Assembly: GCA_947627875.1 (NCBI GenBank)
Contig: CANQXS010000008.1
Coordinates: 82,680 to 120,863, forward strand
Direction: 5' to 3'
Source of the DNA: an uncultured Clostridia bacterium
GTDB taxonomy: Bacteria; Bacillota; Clostridia; Oscillospirales; Ruminococcaceae
DNA: 38,184 bases
Below the pieces are notes generated by a model. That model was given only the letters and a program-made list of their open reading frames with translations, made no database searches and had not been told where the DNA came from. This document shows positions 31,497-38,184 of the stretch, piece after piece. Position 1 is the stretch's first letter; each line of letters opens with the position of its first letter. The translations under genes and the position numbers were made by a program.

Positions 31497-32663
31497 TCAT
31501 ATATCAATCTGACTGTCAACTGCACGCTTCAAAGCTTCGAGGTATCCATATTCATACCTCTCGTCCGGCTCTAAATACGCTCCTTCTGCCCATTCATTCC
31601 AGGCATTTACAAAAACAAGGTTAAGTCCGCTATCTTTCTTAAGTAATTGTTTCATATATTTTTCAAATTTTTCCGGTGTAGAGCCTTGAAATACTACTCC
31701 AGTATGTTTACGCGCCGTATTATCCCAAGCTGTAAAGCCTCCATTAATAATATTTTTCCCATAAAAATCACAGTTTAAAATATATTTCCAAGTTTCATCA
31801 TAATCTAATATGATGGGTTTAATTGAATCGTGTTTGATATTACTTTTGAATTTGACATTATCTTTGATTTTTTTATATTTTTTTACCCACGAAATCGGAA
31901 GAAAAGCTTTAATATTATTTCGAATTCTATTGTTTTTTCCCTCCATCTTCTGCCCTATTTCAGTCATCATTGGTTCAAATTTAATAAAATAATCAATCTT
32001 CATTTTCGATACAGCCGGTCTCTTATCAAAAAGAATCGATGGGTATTGCGAGAGTATTAATAATCCATTGAAACCTTCTTTGACAGCAAGTTTTTCAAAA
32101 CAAGCTCGCATTTCGTTGTAATGGTTTATTTCTTCCGGCTTATAAATTACCAGTACTGGTTTCTTCTGAAAAGTAATATATCTTTCATCCTTAAAAAAAG
32201 GTAAAAGATACATAAAATGCTGTATCCATTCTTTTTCCAATCCATAGTCTTGTTCCATTATTACTTCACAATTTCCACCGTCCCAATTACGGCTCCAGTT
32301 TTCATTTGCCCAACATAAGCAAAAAGGAATATCCACATTTTTATCAACAAGCATTTGCTCTATAGGCTTTTCAAGAAGTTTTTTTCCGTTTTTAAACCAA
32401 TAATGATAATAACAGAAACCAGAAACTCCATAACTTTTTGCTAATTTAGCCTGTCCTTCCATAACGGTTACATCTGACAAATCATAATAGTTATTGTGCA
32501 ACGGTGTTTTTGGCTGCTCATGTCCTTCAAATAATGGACGTGCCTTTTTTGTATTGGTCCACTCCGTAAAGCCCTTTCCCCACCATTTATCATTTTCCGG
32601 AATAGTATGAAATTGCGGAAGATAAAATGTAATAACCTGTTTGCTATTCGAATCAAATTCCAT
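31497..32663 (-). CDS. WbsX-like / GH99-related polysaccharide protein
   Basis: 388 aa. VITFYLPQFHTIPENDKWWG then KGFTEWTN is the diagnostic start of the WbsX family (Glyco_tran_WbsX), which has a GH99-like TIM barrel. GFCYYHYWFKNGKKLLEKPI, PFCLCWANENWSRNWDGG, and a C-terminal FVNAWNEWAEGAYLEPDERY with acidic residues follow. The family is common in surface-polysaccharide loci. Whether it transfers or cleaves glycans is unsettled. I chose the ATG at 32663 because GGGAGAGG lies just upstream, and 11 codons further upstream are also open. AT-rich. Confidence 0.88.
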   Translation of the reverse strand: MEFDSNSKQVITFYLPQFHTIPENDKWWGKGFTEWTNTKKARPLFEGHEQPKTPLHNNYYDLSDVTVMEGQAKLAKSYGVSGFCYYHYWFKNGKKLLEKPIEQMLVDKNVDIPFCLCWANENWSRNWDGGNCEVIMEQDYGLEKEWIQHFMYLLPFFKDERYITFQKKPVLVIYKPEEINHYNEMRACFEKLAVKEGFNGLLILSQYPSILFDKRPAVSKMKIDYFIKFEPMMTEIGQKMEGKNNRIRNNIKAFLPISWVKKYKKIKDNVKFKSNIKHDSIKPIILDYDETWKYILNCDFYGKNIINGGFTAWDNTARKHTGVVFQGSTPEKFEKYMKQLLKKDSGLNLVFVNAWNEWAEGAYLEPDERYEYGYLEALKRAVDSQIDI

Positions 32664-32779
32664 ATGCCTCTCCCTATTTTGCCAGCGTTCGCTCATAAAA
32701 TAATTGTGAATGTATGATATGTGCTATTGCTCTGAATTCCCGATTGCTATGCAATTACATGTAACAAAATATAATATCT

Positions 32780-34048
32780 TCATGGACCCATTTCCACAGT
32801 ATTTTTAATGTATTCCGATTTGTTCTTATGGCCACTAATTAATCCTCCCAAGCCAAAAGAATATATAAAAGACACCATTATTTCTTCTGATGACTGCAAT
32901 GTTATATTATTTATAAATACACATATTACTACGCTAAAAAACAATATGAATTCAATCTTTTCTTCACCAAATTCTTTCATTTTGTATTTATTAATGCCTT
33001 TTTTTACTATTAAATATATAAATGAATAATATATAGAAAATCCCAATAATCCAAGTTCGCATAAATGTTTAAGCACACCGCTTTCCGTAACTCCAATAGA
33101 TGCCTCTCCCCAAGACCCGGTCTTTGAAGGCCCTATTCCGAATAAAATATCTGTCTTAAACCAATCTATTGCCTTCTTCCATATGCCTAGCCGTCCAACA
33201 TTTCCGGCATCACCTGTCCAATTTATAATCTGTCTCATACGATACAAAAAATAGTCTATTGTTCCTACTCCAACAGTAAAAGACGTTTTTAAAAAGCCAA
33301 ATCCTACTAATACAACTCCAAAGATAGCGATCCATATTAACACTCTTCTATATAGTTTTTTACTTATTCTGTATTGATTCATAACATAGGCCGATATCAA
33401 AGCTATGAATGTAGCTACTAATGGACCTCTTGACGATGTTGTCAGAATACTCGCCCAACAAAAAAATGAAGAAACAATATACTTCTTTTTATTTGTTTTC
33501 AAATACATATAATACGCACATAAAGATATAAATCCTAAAACCATGCCATGAGATAAATATGATCTTGAAAACACAGCAGACCTAAACGTATATGTTGTGT
33601 CGCTATATAAAATCACATTTTCGAATGATCCTATCAGATAACTTTTTGATAGATACTCATACCAAGATAAAACAGCAATAATTAACCCAAAAGCATGTAT
33701 TTTCCTGACTAATCTCTCTATATTACATTTTCCTAAATAATAACCCATTGCAAAAATCATAGAAAAATAAAATATATATTCATAAACTGCTCGAAATGTG
33801 ACTTGCAATGAGCATTTTAAAAAGCAATCTAAAAGTATGTAACCCGAAAAAACCAAAAAAACAGTAATAATCAATATATTTTCTTTTTTTATTTCTCTAT
33901 AGAAATACAGAAAAAAAGCATAACAAATCAACAATAATGAGATCGCTTCAAATATGCCAAAAAGAAAACTATCCCAAAGCAATTTACTTATAAAATACAA
34001 GCATAATGCGGTAACAATCAAATTCTTTTTTAATATCTTTACTTTCAT
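32780..34048 (-). CDS. wzy: O-antigen polymerase/ligase-like membrane protein (Wzy)
   Basis: 422 aa with about 10-12 hydrophobic segments. TTSSRGPLVATFIALISAYV is followed by a large loop (about 260-320) containing NVGRLGIWKKAIDWFKTDIL and FGIGPSKTGSWGEASIGVTE, the Wzy/WaaL-type pattern of an R-rich segment and GxG turn. It should polymerise repeat units at the outer membrane face. AGAGGACAT precedes the ATG at 34048. An upstream in-frame ATG at 34069 is less likely. Very AT-rich compared with the rml block. Confidence 0.87.
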   Translation of the reverse strand: MKVKILKKNLIVTALCLYFISKLLWDSFLFGIFEAISLLLICYAFFLYFYREIKKENILIITVFLVFSGYILLDCFLKCSLQVTFRAVYEYIFYFSMIFAMGYYLGKCNIERLVRKIHAFGLIIAVLSWYEYLSKSYLIGSFENVILYSDTTYTFRSAVFSRSYLSHGMVLGFISLCAYYMYLKTNKKKYIVSSFFCWASILTTSSRGPLVATFIALISAYVMNQYRISKKLYRRVLIWIAIFGVVLVGFGFLKTSFTVGVGTIDYFLYRMRQIINWTGDAGNVGRLGIWKKAIDWFKTDILFGIGPSKTGSWGEASIGVTESGVLKHLCELGLLGFSIYYSFIYLIVKKGINKYKMKEFGEEKIEFILFFSVVICVFINNITLQSSEEIMVSFIYSFGLGGLISGHKNKSEYIKNTVEMGP

Positions 34049-34124
34049 ATGTCCTCTTTTCCAATGCATCCCAGGTATTGTTGCTCATCTCAAACACATG
34101 ATGCAATTTAAATATGAAGATAAA

Positions 34125-35015
34125 TTAAAACATGTTAAAGAAAATACGTATTTTATATGATCTCAAACATTTTTTATCCATACCTAATATGCCTTTATAA
34201 TTGATAAGAAACAACTTATTCCTAATTGATTTTTTATAGTTAGCCGCTGCCAATAAATAAGATTTATCCTCAGCGGTCAATTCTTTCCCTTTTTGCAATA
34301 ATTCCCAAGCAACATTTGACATAGAATTCTTAGAGCTATTATTCCAGTTCCAAATCGTCGTTTTTAGTTTCTTAAAAAATGAGTTGTTTTTTGCAACAAC
34401 ATTACTCTCATGAACACGATAGCTAAATAACGGTGTATCTATCCAGCCCGTATTTCCAATAGATAAAGAGTATAATATCACTATAATATCATGCATTGGG
34501 ATACATTTTATGTTATTATCAATTATGAAACTCCTTACTTCTTTAATAAAAGCTATTGAACAGCCTTGTGTAAAACCCGTAACAAAGAGTCGAGGTATAC
34601 TGACATTTGGAGGATCGATCACTCTCTTGCTGATTTTTGTTTGACCTTTAGAATCAATTATTCTACAGTTACACGCTGCCAAGCTATAACCCTCGTTCAG
34701 TTTTTCAATCAATTTCTGAGTCTTATCCGGATCCCAAATATCATCTTGATCGCAAAACAAATAATAGTCGGCATCTATTTCCTTACTAAGCAGATTCCAA
34801 AAGCTTTTTGCAGGACCAACATTTTGCTCTTTATATATGACAAGATTTATTTTATCTTTATAAGATTCGATTATCTTGACTGTATTATCCTTACTACCAT
34901 CATCTCGAATATATACCGTTATGCTGTCCGATATAGTTTGACCTACAAGACTATCCAACTGCATTGGAAGATATTTTTCCCCATTATATGTAGACATAAG
35001 AATAGCAATATTCAT
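34125..35015 (-). CDS. Family 2 glycosyltransferase
   Basis: 296 aa. The N-terminal GT-A domain starts MNIAILMSTYNGEKYLPMQL. DDG at 38-40 binds nucleotide, and CDQDDIW at 88-94 is the metal-binding DXD region. IPRLFVTGFTQGCSIAFIKE (about 146-165) is the acceptor-side segment and IPMHDIIVI carries the late HD motif, as in rhamnosyltransferase-like GT2 enzymes. The donor may be dTDP-rhamnose, given the rml genes, but that is inference. AAGGAG lies 6 nt upstream. Strongly AT-rich. Confidence 0.9.
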   Translation of the reverse strand: MNIAILMSTYNGEKYLPMQLDSLVGQTISDSITVYIRDDGSKDNTVKIIESYKDKINLVIYKEQNVGPAKSFWNLLSKEIDADYYLFCDQDDIWDPDKTQKLIEKLNEGYSLAACNCRIIDSKGQTKISKRVIDPPNVSIPRLFVTGFTQGCSIAFIKEVRSFIIDNNIKCIPMHDIIVILYSLSIGNTGWIDTPLFSYRVHESNVVAKNNSFFKKLKTTIWNWNNSSKNSMSNVAWELLQKGKELTAEDKSYLLAAANYKKSIRNKLFLINYKGILGMDKKCLRSYKIRIFFNMF

Positions 35016-35429
35016 GTTATCTCCTTTACAGATAAAGCGTTCCTATTAGATATATTAAAAATCATCTACCGCTTGATGACTGAGTCAACGCTCATTCTTC
35101 TATCTTGATAAGTTGGATTTCTTGAAGACGATCTCAGCACCCAGATATTCCGACAGTCTTTTTCAAAATCTTTATTTGATTATTTATCACAATAAACAAT
35201 CCCACAGCAGGCGACTGACTTTGCAAATAATAGTAATACTTCGCCACTTTCAAGAAATAATAGTAATTTGCTTTCTATGATTATTACGAGCATTTTATAT
35301 TTAATATCTAATATTATAAATCTTAAGCCTTCAAAAGTTGTCATATGTATACAACTCAATTTAGTTGAATTATATCTTATAATTTCTTTTAATTCGAGTT
35401 CCTCATTTAAGCACATTTAATATTTTTAC
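35016..35429 (-). other. AT-rich gap without a convincing gene
   Basis: A 414-bp gap inside the operon. The only long frame is 78 codons (35180-35416, minus), MCLNEELELKEIIRYNSTKL..., with no ribosome binding site that I can see and no family I recognise. A shorter frame nearby ends ...LSEYLGAEIVFKKSNLSR. These may be remains of decayed genes, or chance. Confidence 0.4.
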
Positions 35430-36518
35430 TTATAAAATATAATATTGTTTAAGCAAAATAGCATTATCTTTAATATCGAATCCAGCAGCTTTGGCCTGCG
35501 TTATGGCATATAATGCATTTTCGCCTCTTATATTGTTATGCGCCATTTCAACTATTCTTTTTGCCCATATTTTAGGGCTATCATCAAGTGAGAGGAACTC
35601 TGCCGATTTTGAAAATACACATTCTTTTGTTATATTATCAGACAATATGCAAGGAAGCCCATTTATTTGCCATTCAACAGCCACCAAAGGAAGTCCCTCA
35701 AATAATGATGGCAAAAGCATTCCATCCATAGCCTGCAAAAGCTCGGCTGTACAATCAACATTACCCGTAAATATAATATTATTTGAAATACTCCTTGCTT
35801 TTTCTTCAATAGTCAGCTTCAGTGGGCCGTCACCAATCATAAACAATTTTGCAGTCGGCTCAATTCTTAGTATTTGTTCATATATCTCCAATAAAAACCG
35901 ATGATTTTTTTGCTCGACAAAACCTCCGACGTGACCAATTGCGAGTTGCTCATTTATACCTAATTCTTTTCTTTCTTTTTCTCTTACATTATCATTAAAA
36001 GCATATAAGGATATATCGCGCCCGTTTTTTAGAACCCTGAAACGTCTGTTTCCGAAAAGCCACTTTCCTGCGTCTTCTCCACATGCAAAAGCGTCGGTAT
36101 AAAGCAAATTAAAAATAGGTCTTAAAATCTTGTCTGCTTTGATGTGCTCACACTTAGTGTTATGGGAATGAGCTATCCTCCTCTTACAGCCGCCAAGCCA
36201 TGCTGCGATCATCTCAATTGCCATAGTTCCACTATTACCGTGTGTATGAACAATGTCTACATGTTCTTTTCTGATGAACCTGGTAAGAGTCACCATATAT
36301 TTGAGCGGTTTTTCCTTTCGATTAGGAAAATCTATCACCACGCAGCCCATGTCCTCTATATCCTTACGAATCGATTCTTCTACACAAATCGTTCCTAATA
36401 CAAATATGTCCAGACCTTTACGATCCATAGCTTTTAAATATGAGGTTATAACGCTTGTAATTCCGTCTTTAATCAGCCCCACTGTGCTTATTATGAGAAC
36501 TTTTTTTGTCCTTGCCAT
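35430..36518 (-). CDS. Family 4 glycosyltransferase
   Basis: 362 aa GT-B enzyme. The N-terminal Rossmann domain has VLIISTVGLIKDGITSVITS and DIVHTHGNSGTMAIEMIAAW. The C-terminal donor domain begins IGHVGGFVEQKNHRFLLEIY (about 194-213). Glu274 and Glu282 in FEGLPLVAVE form the retaining E-x7-E motif. It resembles EpsF-type exopolysaccharide transferases. AGGAGG lies 13 nt before the ATG, a long spacing, but no better start is seen. Before it is a 140-bp gap without a gene. Confidence 0.92.
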   Translation of the reverse strand: MARTKKVLIISTVGLIKDGITSVITSYLKAMDRKGLDIFVLGTICVEESIRKDIEDMGCVVIDFPNRKEKPLKYMVTLTRFIRKEHVDIVHTHGNSGTMAIEMIAAWLGGCKRRIAHSHNTKCEHIKADKILRPIFNLLYTDAFACGEDAGKWLFGNRRFRVLKNGRDISLYAFNDNVREKERKELGINEQLAIGHVGGFVEQKNHRFLLEIYEQILRIEPTAKLFMIGDGPLKLTIEEKARSISNNIIFTGNVDCTAELLQAMDGMLLPSLFEGLPLVAVEWQINGLPCILSDNITKECVFSKSAEFLSLDDSPKIWAKRIVEMAHNNIRGENALYAITQAKAAGFDIKDNAILLKQYYIL

Positions 36519-36658
36519 GTGAGTTCAGATTCCTCCTTTCTTCTGCATAAAAGCTCAAAACATAAATCGCAGATAATATTTCTTTTCCTGAAATGTATAT
36601 TTTTCCCGAAATCAAGCTATATCAGCAAAAGTAATCATAAACATTATGCCAACTTTTA

Positions 36659-37168
36659 TCACGGCTTTTTCTCCTTAAACATTTCGCTTATTTCTCTTTC
36701 AAAGTCCTTGACGAATTTGCTGTTATTGCTTGTTATCCCGTTAGTTTTAGAAGACACAACGTCGGCGTAATTCACAATTGCAGCTCTTAGCTGTTCTTCA
36801 TTCTCCGCCACAATAATATTCCCAAACCTCTCCTCGACCGCCTTGCAAAACTCCAGTTGGTGGTCGTTGACGTGTTCTCCGTACTGCTTTTGACGGGGAA
36901 CAACGATAGGGATTTTGCCTATCTGCAGCGGCATTATAAAGCTCGACGGGCCGCCGTGGGTTATAACTATTCGCGCCTGATTCACAAGCTCAAGCATTTT
37001 GTCATACGGATACAACTTCTGCCACTCGCAAAACTTCGGCTCATACGTCGAATAGCCGGTCTGGGTTATCACATCGTCCTCAAAAACATTCTCGGCTTTC
37101 ATTTCGTCCACCGTTTCTATAAGCCTGTTAAACGGCTGCTCGTGCGTGCCGACTGTCACAAATATCAT
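36659..37168 (-). CDS. pssE: PssE-like (Alg13-type) glycosyltransferase subunit
   Basis: 169 aa. MIFVTVGTHEQPFNRLIETV is the Alg13/PssE start. ARIVITHGGPSSFIMPLQIG and IPIVVPRQKQYGEHVNDHQL form the UDP-sugar-binding half of the split GT28-like enzyme. It works with PssD to add the second sugar to the lipid-linked primer. A longer frame starts at 37237 inside the previous gene. I use 37168 because AGGAAG precedes it and it begins 11 bp after the pssD stop. Confidence 0.93.
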   Translation of the reverse strand: MIFVTVGTHEQPFNRLIETVDEMKAENVFEDDVITQTGYSTYEPKFCEWQKLYPYDKMLELVNQARIVITHGGPSSFIMPLQIGKIPIVVPRQKQYGEHVNDHQLEFCKAVEERFGNIIVAENEEQLRAAIVNYADVVSSKTNGITSNNSKFVKDFEREISEMFKEKKP

Positions 37169-37179
37169 CTTTACACTTC

Positions 37180-37629
37180 CTAAAATATGCTGCCTAAGTT
37201 TATCGCCTTGGGATAAACTTTTTTCATTTCCTCCCATTCGACGATGAATTTATCTGTAATCGGGTAAACCATTTTTCCGGTCACTGTGGGCTTGTCTATC
37301 CGATCAAAAACCTCGATATAAACGAGTTTCGCACCGAAAAGCTTTCCAAGCCAGAAAAACGGAACTGCAACTGCTGCACCAGAGGAGATGATCAAGTCCG
37401 GCTTTTCGGTTTTAAGAAGCTTCCAGGCCAGTTTTGTGTTGATAATAAGCGCCTTAATGCTTCTGTTTGTGGGATAGTAGCAGGGGTACATTTTTTCGCC
37501 CTTTAAAAGGCTTTTCGCGTCATCCTTATCAAACGTCACCCAGAAGCGCTCTTTGTCTTTCCAAAACGGTTTGAGCATATATAAATGCGTTAGATGCCCG
37601 CCTGACGAGCCGACTAAACATACTTTCAT
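37180..37629 (-). CDS. pssD: PssD-like (Alg14-type) glycosyltransferase subunit
   Basis: 149 aa. MKVCLVGSSGGHLTHLYMLK is the Alg14/PssD signature. ISSGAAVAVPFFWLGKLFGA then KLVYIEVFDRIDKPTVTGKM form the membrane-associated half, and the C-terminus YPKAINLGSIF completes the split enzyme. Partner of the PssE-like protein next door. GGAG lies 7 nt before the ATG at 37629. Four additional upstream codons are open but not preferred. Confidence 0.93.
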   Translation of the reverse strand: MKVCLVGSSGGHLTHLYMLKPFWKDKERFWVTFDKDDAKSLLKGEKMYPCYYPTNRSIKALIINTKLAWKLLKTEKPDLIISSGAAVAVPFFWLGKLFGAKLVYIEVFDRIDKPTVTGKMVYPITDKFIVEWEEMKKVYPKAINLGSIF

Positions 37630-37641
37630 TTTTAACTCCAA

Positions 37642-38184
37642 TCAATAGTTGCTTCCTTTGAACATTATATTTACGGTTCTCCAGATTATTTTTAAGTCTG
37701 TTAATATTCCGCGCTCTCTTATGTATCTATAGTCGAGCTCCAACTGTTCCTCGTCGCTTATCTTTGTTGTATCCTCAAGCTGCCAATAGCAGCTCAGTCC
37801 CGGCTTGACCTGCAATCTGTCATCGGGAAGCTGAGCCTGTTCGCTCGGAATAAAGGGGCGGGGCCCGATTACAGTCATACTACCGGTCAAAAGGTTCAGA
37901 ACCTGCGGCGTCTCGTCGAGGCTTGTCCTTCTCAAGAATTTTCCGACCTCAGTCACCCGCGGGTCATTTTCCATCTTGAAATGAACGCTCGCGTATTCGT
38001 TCTGCTCGGCGAGGTTAACCTTGATTTGCTCTGCATCTTTTCTCATCGAGCGGAATTTTACTATTTTAAAAACTTTGCCGTTCTTACCGACTCTATCCTG
38101 AACAAAGAACGGATTCCCCGGGTCGTCGATCACGATCGCAAGCGCTATTATAAGGTATACCGGCAGTCCTACGGTCAAACAAAT
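37642..38184 (-). CDS. Priming sugar-phosphate transferase (bacterial sugar transferase), C-terminal part
   Basis: The open frame continues through the right edge (reading [20 protein letters not shown]), so the true start is outside the window. Visible are a membrane hairpin, then [42 protein letters not shown] and VIGPRPF, then [20 protein letters not shown]. These are the signatures of WcaJ/WbaP/CpsE-type enzymes, which move a sugar-1-phosphate to undecaprenyl phosphate. It starts the repeat unit in the polysaccharide pathway and is upstream of pssD in the same operon (12-bp gap). Confidence 0.96.
   Translation of the reverse strand: MCLTVGLPVYLIIALAIVIDDPGNPFFVQDRVGKNGKVFKIVKFRSMRKDAEQIKVNLAEQNEYASVHFKMENDPRVTEVGKFLRRTSLDETPQVLNLLTGSMTVIGPRPFIPSEQAQLPDDRLQVKPGLSCYWQLEDTTKISDEEQLELDYRYIRERGILTDLKIIWRTVNIMFKGSNY

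Noticed and set aside
35180-35416. 78-codon frame as a gene
   Set aside because: No ribosome binding site, no recognisable family, and AT-rich DNA where such frames arise by chance. Recorded only as part of the gap.

Overview
The window looks like the chromosome of a Gram-positive Clostridia member, probably an Oscillospirales-type gut Firmicute. The evidence is strong AGGAGG-type ribosome binding sites, TTGNNN-17-TATAAT promoters, a sortase-type surface protein, a PssD/PssE-type polysaccharide glycosyltransferase pair, a GGGtGRT/IscU-like pair and Clostridia-type large serine recombinases. The left half is GC-rich housekeeping sequence. Much of the right half is visibly AT-rich and looks horizontally acquired.

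Layout. (1) 1-1321: 5' part of ppdK (pyruvate, phosphate dikinase) on the minus strand, cut by the left edge. (2) 1505-7367: plus-strand operon glmU-pth-mfd, with an exact 112-bp tandem duplication of hairpin-rich DNA in its leader. (3) 7409-10141: minus-strand operon dCMP deaminase-tsaE-tsaB-DUF402-rpiB with overlapping genes. (4) 10467-12179: GGGtGRT protein and an IscU/NifU-like scaffold. (5) 12406-13779: secreted, duplicated-domain protein with an NPKTG sorting signal. (6) 13877-17846: tRNA-Ala(GGC) with a 2.95-kb serine-recombinase element inserted exactly at its CCA end, followed by an island of covarying stem-loops, duplicated terminators and a second tRNA 3' fragment. (7) 17865-18782: esterase lipoprotein. 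(8) 18871-20885: a dispersed palindromic repeat, a serine recombinase remnant and an intact IS256-family element. (9) 21062-38184: one long minus-strand exopolysaccharide locus, transcribed from beyond the right edge down to a terminator at 21062-21119.

How the polysaccharide genes fit together. A priming sugar-phosphate transferase and the PssD/PssE pair start the repeat unit. Two recognisable glycosyltransferases (GT4, GT2), a WbsX-like protein, an acetyltransferase and a further GT-B enzyme build and decorate it. RmlABCD supply dTDP-L-rhamnose. A Wzy-like polymerase and a Wzx flippase make this a Wzx/Wzy-type pathway. The last four genes (HAD phosphatase, nucleotidyltransferase-kinase fusion, RPE-like epimerase, SIS isomerase) look like a self-contained route to an unidentified activated sugar.

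The most striking signal is the element at 13953-16899. Its recombinase gene runs across the attachment site, so integration has replaced the recombinase C-terminus with host-encoded residues. The original 28-codon tail, stop codon and terminator are left at the far end of the element, beside the tRNA. Joining the two element ends recreates a symmetric attP with 12-bp inverted arms. Just downstream are four stem-loops whose two arms differ between copies yet remain complementary, which suggests a selected RNA or DNA structure.
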